From NCBI GenBank assembly GCA_016717725.1, contig JADKFA010000020.1, positions 25,001-56,813 of the forward strand: a stretch of 31,813 bases of DNA, read 5' to 3'. The translations under genes and the position numbers were made by a program. Under the pieces are notes generated by a model, which was given only the letters and a program-made list of their open reading frames with translations, was not told where the DNA came from and made no database searches. Below are positions 16,821 to 24,454 of this stretch, in pieces. Positions within the stretch are counted from its first letter, which is position 1; each line of letters opens with the position of its first letter. This DNA comes from Bacteroidota bacterium. Lineage in GTDB: Bacteria; Bacteroidota; Bacteroidia; AKYH767-A; OLB10.

Positions 16821-17064
16821 ACTAGTTAGTGCGAATAAAAAGAAAAGGGTTAGTAAGATATGCCTAGGAAATGTTTAGTAATTTTCTTGGACTTGTTCAA
16901 TCTGTCAGCCTTTTTATTTCCCTAACTTTTTAAAAATGGGAGTTAGAGATGATGAAGCTTTTGAGCTAATCGATAAATTCCAAGCGAAAAATAAGATGGA
17001 GTAGAGTTCTCATTTTTTTCTTTTGCTTTTTTTAATAGATATGTGAGTAGAAGTAGCGTCATTG

Positions 17065-17520
17065 TTATAAAATGACGTTTACATTGCCTTCTTTGTTTTG
17101 TCGTTGTCCAGTTGGGCCTTTCGCGGATACCTTATATATATAGGTGCCCCATGGGCACCTTTACGCCTGGAAAGTTCCATCCCATCGGTCATTGGCATTG
17201 CCCGATTCATAGAAATGAGTTGTCCCCATCGATTGAAGATTTGCATGCTAAAATCTTGTACTCCTTCACCAGCTATTCCAAAGGTGTCGTTCATCCCATC
17301 TCCATTAGGAGTAAAGGTATTTGGGATATAAAAGCTAATTGCTGGTACGATATCCACTTCGTTAGATACACTGAAAACCTTGCGGTTGCCCTGCCTTATA
17401 AGCAAGAACTCTATATTTACGAGTAGCCGAAACCTGGGCTTCTGCTGAATCCATCTGTAAAAGGCAAATAGTGCCTAACAAAAGAAATCCCTTTAAACTC
17501 GTCTTAATGAGATGTTGCAT
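17065..17520 (-). CDS. Small secreted protein with T9SS type B (gliding-associated, CHU_C) sorting domain, several indels
   Basis: Starts MQHLIKTSLKGFLLLGTICL with a signal peptide ending near AEAQ. After about 40 residues comes the T9SS type B signature FYIPNTFTPNGDGMNDTF, then IFNRWGQLI. Past that the displayed frame is wrong. Correcting one missing base at 17213-17215, one at 17166-17167 and one extra in the C run 17147-17150 gives WDGTFQGVKVPMGTYIYKV and KEGNVNVIL, ending TAA at 17065-17067, the standard CHU_C end. Another shift lies near 17395-17425. The corrected protein is about 150 residues, so it is little more than a sorting domain with a short mature head. An in-frame ATG at 17622 is possible, but 17520 gives the better signal peptide. 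Confidence 0.75.
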
Positions 17521-17931
17521 GTTTGATTTGTTTGTTGAAGGCAATCTAGCATCAGTTTGGTCTTTCAATTTATCGATATCTTGCAAATAAGCACTTCGGT
17601 AAGGTTTGACCTTTTTTAGCATTGAATAGTAAATTAATTTGATTTATAGAGGGGAGTAGGAGATGAAAACTTGCTTATGCAATTGTTTTTAACTGAAAGG
17701 AAAGAGGGTTTATTCACCAGAAATAGCGCAATATCAGCTTTGTCAAGTCAAGCCTTGAATTCTTCATCTGATTTGATGTTAATTTTTTAACTAACCTTTT
17801 GAAGAATGTAACCTTCAAAGTCTGAATTTTGTAGCATTTAAAGAAAAGGAGGCTAGTTTTCAAAAAATGAAGATGTTGCTTCCTAAGCCTGAATTCTTCA
17901 GATTTTCGAAAGATGAATTTATTTGGAAAGA

Positions 17932-17962
17932 CTTGTTTGGTTTGAATTATTATTTAAATTTG
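17932..17962 (+). promoter_or_regulatory. Candidate promoter upstream of the coiled-coil gene
   Basis: CTTG at 17932-17935, 19 bases, TAAATTTG at 17955-17962: close to the Bacteroidota consensus at the exact spacing. Predicted transcripts would start near 17968 and meet the hairpin at 18040. The rest of the gap 17521-17930 shows no gene; a 34-codon frame (17867-17971) overlaps this promoter and was not accepted. Confidence 0.5.
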
Positions 17963-17974
17963 GATGTATAAATA

Positions 17975-18037
17975 ATGGATATGAGTCGCTATTTGTTTTT
18001 AATTAAAATTGACGTGAAGATTCTTAATAGAATGTAG
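17975..18037 (+). CDS. Possible 20-residue leader ORF
   Basis: ATG to TAG, encoding MDMSRYLFLIKIDVKILNRM. It sits between a plausible promoter and a terminator hairpin whose stem begins two bases after the stop codon, the geometry of a leader-peptide attenuator or of a short sRNA. No codon runs (such as repeated His or Trp) suggest a specific amino-acid signal. A frame this short can occur by chance. Confidence 0.2.
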   Translation: MDMSRYLFLIKIDVKILNRM

Positions 18038-18039
18038 TA

Positions 18040-18067
18040 GGGCTGTTATTTCTTCAGCCCTTTTCTT
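18040..18067 (+). terminator. Intrinsic terminator or attenuator hairpin upstream of the coiled-coil gene
   Basis: GGGCTG (18040-18045), nine-base loop, CAGCCC (18055-18060), then ttttctt. It is a compact GC stem with a T-run in plus-strand orientation, 30 bases before the ATG at 18097. Either it ends a short transcript begun near 17968 or it controls readthrough into the next gene. Confidence 0.6.
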
Positions 18068-18096
18068 ATTGTGTGAATTCCTAAACCAAAAAGGTT

Positions 18097-18480
18097 ATGC
18101 ATACTATAAAACAGCTTACAGAAATGAAAAACGAACATGATCAATGGCAAGATCGCCTTCGTTTTTACAAAGATGAAATTTCACATTTTAACAATCACTT
18201 AGGTCGACTTTCTGTCTCGGGAAGTCCCAATGAAGTGATGGCCTCGGTGGAACACTTCCAAAATCAATTTATTCGTCAGAAAGAAGTGCTTGATATTATT
18301 CGGCATGATTTCAAGCAACACGAAAATTTGATTGAATCTATTGGCGATGGAAAGGCGCCTGAACCGAATGATGGAATCCAAAAAATTCATAGTATTCAAC
18401 GTGAAAAACTAGATCAATTCGAAAATATTTTTCATGATCTTCGCAATGAATTCAATATGTTTTTGAATCGAGCGGAGTAA
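18097..18480 (+). CDS. Hypothetical all-helical, coiled-coil cytoplasmic protein
   Basis: 127 residues, no signal peptide or membrane segment. Composition is charged and helix-rich, with heptad-like spacing in two blocks (about 8-75 and 95-125): WQDRLRFYKDEISHFNNHL, then FIRQKEVLDIIRHDFKQHEN and REKLDQFENIFHDLRNEF. A short Gly/Pro-rich hinge (GDGKAPEPNDG) separates the blocks. I recognise no family; a helical hairpin with a stress or scaffold role would fit but is a guess. The gene stands alone, with a hairpin on each side. The frame is intact in an otherwise indel-rich stretch. Confidence 0.7.
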   Translation: MHTIKQLTEMKNEHDQWQDRLRFYKDEISHFNNHLGRLSVSGSPNEVMASVEHFQNQFIRQKEVLDIIRHDFKQHENLIESIGDGKAPEPNDGIQKIHSIQREKLDQFENIFHDLRNEFNMFLNRAE

Positions 18481-18531
18481 CTAGATCACAATTAATAAAT
18501 CTAACATCTAATTAGCAATTCTTGTAATTCC

Positions 18532-18568
18532 CAAGGATGGAGTATAATATTATTATATTCCATCCTTG
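18532..18568. terminator. Long AT-rich hairpin after the coiled-coil gene
   Basis: A 16-bp stem with one G-T pair (18532-18547 against 18553-18568) closes over the loop tatta, 52 bp beyond the stop codon. Neither side has a clear T-run outside the stem, so termination is likely but not certain. It may equally protect the 3' end. Confidence 0.5.
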
Positions 18569-18599
18569 CAGGATATGTCTGTGTAAATTGAATAGGATG

Positions 18600-18698
18600 C
18601 TAAAGCATTATCATCATCGAAAGAGCAAAAGAAAGTATTAATAGTTCTTCTGCTATAAAAAGAAGTCGATTTTTATTGAATGTATTGTCGTTATTCAT
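18600..18698 (-). CDS. Possible 32-residue single-span membrane peptide
   Basis: ATG at 18698 to TAG at 18600. A polar head (MNNDNTFNKNR) is followed by a hydrophobic segment from LLFIAEELL to SMMIML. This is the typical shape of a small membrane peptide, in a 331-bp gap that otherwise lacks a gene. There is no family match and no promoter evidence, so this is only a candidate. Confidence 0.25.
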   Translation of the reverse strand: MNNDNTFNKNRLLFIAEELLILSFALSMMIML

Positions 18699-18812
18699 AG
18701 TTGACTTTTATTACTGCATTTGTTTCTTCTGTCGCAGTGCTTAGTATGAATACAATTTATTATTTTATGAGAAAGGTAGTTGATGAAAAACAGCTTGAAT
18801 CTTACACAAGTC

Positions 18813-19439
18813 TTACGACTTGAAATTGTGAATGTCAATCTTTGAAGTGCAAAAAATAATCTCTTCTTCAATATGATTTGAGCAAACGATAATTGTTTTT
18901 TGCTTTGCGTATTCTTCTATTAAAGTATGATACCATAAATGTCCATTTTTATCGAGATTGGACAAGGGCTCATCTAACAATAAAACCGGTGTATTACTCA
19001 ATATCGCCATCGATAATTTTAGCCGTTGTTTCATTCCTGATGAAAAATGTTTAATGGCTTTGTTGTTGCTGTTTCCCAATTGCATGATCTCAATGACCTC
19101 AGGAATCCCTAACTTGTTCTGAAAGGGTTTAAAAGAGCTGTAAAAAGAAAGTAATTCCTTAATGTTGTATTCTTCTGGTAAATCAATATAAGGCGCTGCA
19201 TACGCTATTTGATGATACCATTGATCAATAGGAACGGTTTTACCATCAAACGAAAACTGAATGGTACCTTCACTCAATGATTGAAACCCTGAAATGATTT
19301 GTAGTAATGTGGATTTTCCTGATCCATTTAATCCAATGATCGCTATTTTTTCTGCATCTTGAATGTGCAATTCTAAATTTCGAAAGACCCATTGCTTTTG
19401 AAATTGTTTTCCTGCCGATTGAAGTTGAATCTGGATCAA
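18813..19439 (-). CDS. ABC transporter ATP-binding protein (single nucleotide-binding domain)
   Basis: 208 residues, one complete ABC domain: Walker A GLNGSGKST (about 36-44), signature FSSGMKQRLKLSMA, Walker B PVLLLDEPLSNLD, and switch His in VCSNHIEEE. The short size and the AYAAPYIDLPEEY stretch in place of a standard Q-loop resemble CcmA-like or LptB-distant exporters. No permease is adjacent, so its partner is unknown. It lies 10 bp after lpxA, at the end of the lipid A operon, which in my recollection is a recurring arrangement in Bacteroidota. A role in envelope or lipid transport is inferred from location. Confidence 0.88.
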   Translation of the reverse strand: MIQIQLQSAGKQFQKQWVFRNLELHIQDAEKIAIIGLNGSGKSTLLQIISGFQSLSEGTIQFSFDGKTVPIDQWYHQIAYAAPYIDLPEEYNIKELLSFYSSFKPFQNKLGIPEVIEIMQLGNSNNKAIKHFSSGMKQRLKLSMAILSNTPVLLLDEPLSNLDKNGHLWYHTLIEEYAKQKTIIVCSNHIEEEIIFCTSKIDIHNFKS

Positions 19440-19449
19440 AGCAGAATGA

Positions 19450-20248
19450 TTATTCAGCTTTTTGAAAATTGCTCAGAGGGCCTCTGATAATTCCTTTTTC
19501 TGATGATTTAACAAAATCAATAATTAAATCGCGATGAGCTGATGATTCAAATTCATCTTCAACCATACTTATCGCTTTTGAAATAGTATAACCACGTTGA
19601 AAAATGGTGCGATAGATATTTTGAATTTCTTCAATATTTTCTTTGCTGAATCCTCGTCTCATTAAACCTACCGAGTTTATTCCAGCATAACTTAATGGCT
19701 CTCTTGCTGCTTTTACATAAGGAGGAACATTTTTTCTGACTCCTGTTTGTCCGCCAATAAAACTATGTGCTCCAATATGCATAAATTGAGATACACCCAC
19801 ATATCCTTCTAAAATTGCCCAGTCGTTAATGGTAACATGTCCGGCAAGATTTACAGAATTGGCAAGTATTACATGATTCCCAATGATGCAATCATGCGCA
19901 ATATGTACATAAGCCATTAACAAGCAATTTTGGCCCACTTCCGATCTTCCCATTGCCGAAGTTCCTCTGTTGAGGGTGACGCATTCTCTGATCGTAGAAT
20001 TGTCTCCTATGATAGCAGTAGTTTCTTCTCCGCTAAATTTTAAATCTTGAGGGATAGCAGCGATTACAGCTCCTGGAAAAATTTTGCAATTAGATCCCAA
20101 TTCTTGCGCCATCATAAATAGTAACGTTGGAACCAATCCATGTATTGTCTCCAATCTCTACATCACCATGTATGCAGGTAAAGGGATCAACGGTAACGTT
20201 GTTTCCGAGTTTTGCCTTTGGATGGATGAAAGCGAGAGAACTTAACAT
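19450..20248 (-). CDS. lpxA: UDP-N-acetylglucosamine acyltransferase (one-base insertion near the N-terminus)
   Basis: First enzyme of lipid A synthesis: transfers a 3-hydroxyacyl chain from ACP to UDP-GlcNAc. Left-handed beta-helix hexapeptide repeats run through the protein (VEIGDNTWIGSNVTI, CIIGNHVILANSV). The catalytic His lies in YVHIAHDC, and the C-terminal helical part has GLMRRGFSKENIEEI. The start is MLSSLAFIHPKAKLGNN at 20248, the standard LpxA N-terminus. An extra base in the C run 20096-20098 shifts the frame after DGARIG, so the uninterrupted frame begins only at 20154. Without that base the protein is 265 residues, normal for the family. The ATG overlaps the lpxC-fabZ stop by one base (TAATG), indicating translational coupling. 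Confidence 0.93.
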
Positions 20249-21639
20249 TAGCTTTTCTTTACAATTTGTGCCATCATTTCGGCTTCCATAACCACTTTGT
20301 CACCTACTATGGCTTCTCCTTTCATATGACAAATTCCTCTGCGAATAGGACTAATTAATTTTAAATCGAAAATGACAGTGTCACCAGGCATTACTTTTTG
20401 TTTGAATCGAGCTTCATTAATTTTCATGAAGTAGGTCCAGTAATTTTCAGGATCGGGAACTGTATTTAACACTAAAATTCCTCCTGTTTGCGCCATCGCT
20501 TCAATTAACAGTACGCCGGGCATTACAGGGTTTTCAGGGAAGTGACCTTGGAAAAACCATTCGTTCATGGTCACATTTTTCACACCTACTACGCGATCTG
20601 CTTCCAATTCCATGATCTTGTCGATCAATAAAAATGGAATGCGATGCGGTAACATTTTTGTGATTTTGTTGATGTCGTAAATAGGCGTAGCATTCAAATC
20701 GTACGTACGTACTTTTTGATTGCGATCACGTTTAATAACTTCCTTAATCACTTTTGCAAACTCTACATTCGCAGCGTGTCCAGGACGTGCTGCTAAGATA
20801 TGTCCTTGGAAAGGCATTCCTACTAAAGCAAAATCACCAATGATGTCTAAAAGTTTATGTCGTGCAGGCTCGTTTTGAAAATGCAATTGCACATTATTCA
20901 AAATTCCTTTTTCTTTTACTTCTACGCGAGGCTTGTCAAACAACTTCGCTAATTCATCTAGTTTCTCCTGACTAATTTCACGATCAACAACGACAATGGC
21001 GTTATTTAAATCTCCGCCTTTAATCAAATCATGTTTTACTAAGGATTCTAATTCGTGTAAAAAACAAAAGGTGCGACAGGGTCCAAAGTCTTGTTGAAAC
21101 TCTTCCATTTTATGCAGCTGAGCATGTTGAGTTCCTAATACTGGACTATTATAATCCACCATTACGGTGATTCTATACTCTGGACTCGGAACCGCTAACA
21201 TCTCTACATTTCGAGAAGGTTCTTCATACGATAGTACTTCGTTTAAAACGTATACTTCTCTCTCTGCATCTTGCTCTTCAAATCCAACAGATAACAATGC
21301 TTCCACAAAGGGCGAAGCACTGCCATCCATAATAGGAACTTCAGGACCATCTACTTCAATAATGATATTGTCTAATTGCAAACCTACTAATGCTGCTAAT
21401 GCGTGCTCAGTAGTACTAATTTTTGCACCATTTTGTTGTAGTGTAGTGCCACGTGATGTGTCTACCACGTTGAAAGCATCTACATCAATCACTGGACTTC
21501 CTTCGATGTCAGTTCTAACAAATTTGTACCAGTGATTTTCGGGTGCTGGCTTAAAAGTTAAATTAACTTTTGCTCCTGTATGTAGTCCGACTCCAGAAAC
21601 GGTAACCGGTTTTTTAATCGTCTTTTGTTTTTGCGACAT
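20248..21639 (-). CDS. lpxC-fabZ: Bifunctional UDP-3-O-acyl-GlcNAc deacetylase / 3-hydroxyacyl-ACP dehydratase
   Basis: 463 residues joining two enzymes. LpxC (about 1-300) is the committed, zinc-dependent step of lipid A synthesis: its metal ligands appear in STTEHALAAL and in HKLLDIIGDFALVG (His and Asp), with GHILAARPGH following. FabZ (about 318-463) dehydrates 3-hydroxyacyl-ACP in fatty-acid synthesis, with the catalytic His in FQGHFPENPVMPG and Glu in LIEAMAQTGG. The fusion is characteristic of Bacteroidota. Both enzymes draw on the same 3-hydroxyacyl-ACP pool, so fusion may balance the two pathways. It lies between lpxD (9 bp upstream) and lpxA (1-base overlap). Intact. Confidence 0.97.
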   Translation of the reverse strand: MSQKQKTIKKPVTVSGVGLHTGAKVNLTFKPAPENHWYKFVRTDIEGSPVIDVDAFNVVDTSRGTTLQQNGAKISTTEHALAALVGLQLDNIIIEVDGPEVPIMDGSASPFVEALLSVGFEEQDAEREVYVLNEVLSYEEPSRNVEMLAVPSPEYRITVMVDYNSPVLGTQHAQLHKMEEFQQDFGPCRTFCFLHELESLVKHDLIKGGDLNNAIVVVDREISQEKLDELAKLFDKPRVEVKEKGILNNVQLHFQNEPARHKLLDIIGDFALVGMPFQGHILAARPGHAANVEFAKVIKEVIKRDRNQKVRTYDLNATPIYDINKITKMLPHRIPFLLIDKIMELEADRVVGVKNVTMNEWFFQGHFPENPVMPGVLLIEAMAQTGGILVLNTVPDPENYWTYFMKINEARFKQKVMPGDTVIFDLKLISPIRRGICHMKGEAIVGDKVVMEAEMMAQIVKKS

Positions 21640-21648
21640 GCTCTTTGA

Positions 21649-22689
21649 TCAGGTAGATGTAGATCTAATTTCTGCTAACGTTCTTTGTAACTCTGTAATT
21701 TTTTTCTCTAGTTCAGGAAGCTTGCGGAAAAGAACATAGGTGCGTTTATAGTCACCAATATTAAAAGCCGGTGATCCTTGTAAAATTTCACCCGGAGTAT
21801 TCACTGAACTTCCCACTCCTGATTGTGCAGCGATTTTAACACCATCTGCAATTTGAATATGTCCCACAATACCTACTTGTCCACCAATCATGCAATTCTT
21901 TCCAATCTTGGTCGATCCGGCTACTCCAGTTTGTGCAGCGATCACCGTGTTCTCGCCAATTTCTACATTGTGTGCAATTTGAATGAGGTTGTCCAGTTTC
22001 ACTCCTTTACGAATGATCGTACTTCCTAACGTAGCTCTGTCAATAGTTGTATTGGATCCCACTTCAACCATATCTTCAATAATCACATTTCCAATTTGAG
22101 CCACTTTTTGCAGACTGCCATTGTTCGGTTGAAATCCAAATCCATCTCCACCAACAACCACTCCCGAATGCAGAGTCACATTTTTTCCAATGATGCAATC
22201 TGAATATACTTTTACTCCAGGGAACAGTGTAGTGTCATCACCTATCACACAATTATCACCAACATAAGCGTTCGGATAAATTTTTACACGGTTACCAATC
22301 GTCACTTCTTTTCCAATGTAAGCGAAGGCTCCCAAATACAAATCATCACCATGTGTTGAAGAAGCATCAATAAAAGAATTTTCTTCGATGCCAATTTTAT
22401 TTCTTTTGATAGTATTATAAACTTCTAAAAGTTTTGCAAAGCTTTGGGCTGCATTTTCAACTCGAACCATTGTTGATTTAACTTCCTTTTCAGGAACGAA
22501 ATCTTTATTCACGATAACGATGGATGCATCGGTAGCGTAAATATAGGACGTGTAGGCAGGATTCGCCAGAAAAGAAAGAGAACCTGAAGTTCCTTCTTCT
22601 ATCTTCGAAAGGCGAGAAACTTTCTCGCTCGGATTTCCTTCAACTGTACCTTGAAGAAGTTCAGCGATTTGTTGGGCAGTAAATTCCAT
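21649..22689 (-). CDS. lpxD: UDP-3-O-(3-hydroxyacyl)glucosamine N-acyltransferase
   Basis: Third lipid A step: adds the second 3-hydroxyacyl chain to the sugar. The N-terminal domain (EFTAQQIAELLQGTVEGNP, SLSFLANPAY) is followed by left-handed beta-helix hexapeptides (IGKNVTLHSGVVVGGDGFG), the catalytic-region His in IQIAHNVEIGEN, and a C-terminal helix with RKLPELEKKI. I prefer the start at 22689 (MEFTAQQ, 346 residues) over 22710, since homologues start here and a TAAATTTG promoter element lies just upstream. First of the three lpx genes; separated from the HD-domain gene by 57 bp. Confidence 0.96.
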   Translation of the reverse strand: MEFTAQQIAELLQGTVEGNPSEKVSRLSKIEEGTSGSLSFLANPAYTSYIYATDASIVIVNKDFVPEKEVKSTMVRVENAAQSFAKLLEVYNTIKRNKIGIEENSFIDASSTHGDDLYLGAFAYIGKEVTIGNRVKIYPNAYVGDNCVIGDDTTLFPGVKVYSDCIIGKNVTLHSGVVVGGDGFGFQPNNGSLQKVAQIGNVIIEDMVEVGSNTTIDRATLGSTIIRKGVKLDNLIQIAHNVEIGENTVIAAQTGVAGSTKIGKNCMIGGQVGIVGHIQIADGVKIAAQSGVGSSVNTPGEILQGSPAFNIGDYKRTYVLFRKLPELEKKITELQRTLAEIRSTST

Positions 22690-22698
22690 AACAGCCTG

Positions 22699-22706
22699 CA
22701 AATTTA
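22699..22706 (-). promoter_or_regulatory. Candidate -7 promoter element of the lpx operon
   Basis: Minus-strand TAAATTTG, a full TAnnTTTG match, ending 9 bases before the lpxD ATG at 22689. It lies in the 57-bp gap after the HD-domain gene, so lpxD-lpxC/fabZ-lpxA-ABC may be transcribed from here as well as by readthrough. No clear -33 partner. Confidence 0.4.
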
Positions 22707-22746
22707 ACAATTATTTGTTGAGATTTTTGAGCTGTTCAGGAATAGT

Positions 22747-23988
22747 TCACTGCTTTTCAATTAACTCTTGTAGGGCACAAATATAGTGCTTCTGTATAGG
22801 TGACGATAGTACTGCAACGTCCATCTGATCGCTGGCTGCAGAGAGTTCTACCAAAGATCCATCTCTATAAAGTATCTGAATAGGTTCACCAGTAGGGTCA
22901 TAGGCTGAATTGCTGATGGATCCACTGAAAGCGAAGTATGAACTATCTTGCTTACTAATTCCAAATAAGGTCATGGCTCTCTCCTGATATTCCTTTAAAT
23001 CATCTTTCGTAATGGGGTCTTTTCGCAATCGAATTTTGTACAATTTTCGATTGACCATTCCTTGGCAGAGTCGACTGAGTACAATATCCGAATGGTTTGC
23101 CCATACTTTAATGGATGTAAATACATCATAATCATCCAGATTAGCGTATTTCTCTAATAATTCGGGTTGACTGCTAAGGTCATTAGCAACTACCTTATTC
23201 TTCAAAAAATAAAGTAAAGGTTCCGTTGCAAATAGATTTTCTCCTTTTGAGATGAGTTCTTTGGCTCGAACCAAAATATTCACCAGCAATTGCTCAGCGG
23301 CTAATACGGTTTTATGGAGGTAAACCTGCCAATACATTAGTCGGCGAGCGAGAATAAACTTTTCAATCGAATAAACTCCTTTTTCTTCAACAACGAGTCG
23401 GTCATTATGAACATCCAGCATTTTTATAATACGCTGAGCGCCAATTGTTCCCTCTAAGACACCGGTATAAAAACTATCGCGGTTTAAATAATCCAAACGG
23501 TCCATATCTAACTGACTAGAAATCATTTGGTGCAAAAATTTTTTCTTGTAAGTACCTTTAAATATTTCAATGGCTAAACTCAATTGGCCTTTAAATTCAA
23601 TATTTAGCTTTTCCATAAAAAGTAGCGAGACTTTTTCATGATTAATTCCTGAAATCAAGCTATGCTCAAGTGCGTGAGAAAAGGGACTATGACCGATATC
23701 GTGCAACAAAATCGCAATTTCAACCGCTAAAGCTTCTTCAGGAGTAATTTCAATATGCTTTGAGCGCAACGACTCAATAGATTGAGTAGTAAGGTGCAAG
23801 GCGCCAAGAGCATGATGAAAACGAGTATGCAAAGCACCTGGATAAACCATATGACCCAATCCTAATTGGCGAATTCTTCTGAGCCGTTGAAACCATGGGT
23901 GTTCAATCAAATCATGGATTAAAGGATGAGGAATCGTGATAAACCCGTAGACGGGGTCGTTAAATATTTTCTTCTTGTTGGTTTTCAA
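22747..23988 (-). CDS. HD-domain phosphohydrolase (SAMHD1/dGTPase-like)
   Basis: 413 residues. The opening INDP-like FNDPVYGFITIPH, then FQRLRRIRQLGLGHMVYPGA with H54-TRFHH and LLHDIGHSPFSHALEH (H96-D97, H100), gives the H...HD...D metal site, completed by Asp in LDMDRLDYLNRDSFYTG. Members of this family are dNTP triphosphohydrolases or related nucleotide phosphatases; substrate here is unknown. The start is TTG (23988): no in-frame ATG exists nearby and homologues begin close to this point. It is upstream of lpxD on the same strand, in a conserved Bacteroidota neighbourhood. Intact. Confidence 0.9.
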   Translation of the reverse strand: MKTNKKKIFNDPVYGFITIPHPLIHDLIEHPWFQRLRRIRQLGLGHMVYPGALHTRFHHALGALHLTTQSIESLRSKHIEITPEEALAVEIAILLHDIGHSPFSHALEHSLISGINHEKVSLLFMEKLNIEFKGQLSLAIEIFKGTYKKKFLHQMISSQLDMDRLDYLNRDSFYTGVLEGTIGAQRIIKMLDVHNDRLVVEEKGVYSIEKFILARRLMYWQVYLHKTVLAAEQLLVNILVRAKELISKGENLFATEPLLYFLKNKVVANDLSSQPELLEKYANLDDYDVFTSIKVWANHSDIVLSRLCQGMVNRKLYKIRLRKDPITKDDLKEYQERAMTLFGISKQDSSYFAFSGSISNSAYDPTGEPIQILYRDGSLVELSAASDQMDVAVLSSPIQKHYICALQELIEKQ

Positions 23989-24142
23989 AATGGAGAATGG
24001 AATTAATGGGACGAAATTACTGTTTTACGAGGAGATTAATTTGAAAATGCGATAATTTGAATATTTGAAAATGGGCTTGCGCTTTGTTGAAGGAAATTTT
24101 AAATGGATTTGAGTTCTTCGATCTATAGTAAATGTCATTTTA

Positions 24143-24234
24143 ACCGCGGGGAACGCAAGGTCCCGAAGTGTCGGGAGCGCAAGGGACGCGTGAACAAATC
24201 CGTGTTTATCATAATAATCCGTGTTATCCGTGTT
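24143..24234. repeat. GC-rich REP-like intergenic element
   Basis: A GC-rich island in an AT-rich gap (23989-24454). It contains aacgcaagg, an inverted repeat TCCCGA-agtg-TCGGGA (24161-24176), then gcgcaagggacgcg, followed by three copies of atccgtgtt (24198-24206, 24217-24225, 24226-24234). Elements with this 'cgcaagg/tcccgaagtgtcggga/atccgtgtt' composition recur between genes in Bacteroidota genomes as far as I recall. The rest of the gap carries no gene. Confidence 0.55.
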
Positions 24235-24394
24235 CCATTTGAAGAAGTCTAATGCTATCGGAATATCTTTGCTTAGTTAAATTTACTTTTGAAGAAGTAT
24301 TGTCTCTTCATTCTTAAGCAATTAAGAACATTGAAATTTTCAACTGCACAATAAATTGAAAGAGAATCTTAAGGTGGATATAAGATGGTTCGAG

Positions 24395-24402
24395 TACTTT
24401 TG
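24395..24402 (+). promoter_or_regulatory. Candidate -7 element of the porX operon
   Basis: TACTTTTG matches TAnnTTTG and lies 52 bases before the porX ATG. A second match, TATCTTTG (24264-24271), lies farther upstream, with TTTG 22 bases before it (24238-24241), slightly long spacing. Neither is decisive. Confidence 0.3.
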
Positions 24403-24454
24403 TGGAAGAATAATCGTTAAGGTTTTTCTTGAATTGATAAAACTAATTTAAAAT

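Noticed and set aside
16912..17003. Short plus-strand frame ending FELIDKFQAKNKME
   Set aside because: It reads like a C-terminal tail but has no upstream continuation (stop close by) and no family I can name; too short to call even as a remnant.
17867..17971. 34-codon ORF beginning MKMLLPKPEFF
   Set aside because: It overlaps the plausible promoter at 17932-17962, and AT-rich gaps give such frames by chance, although AGGAGG lies about 14 bases upstream.
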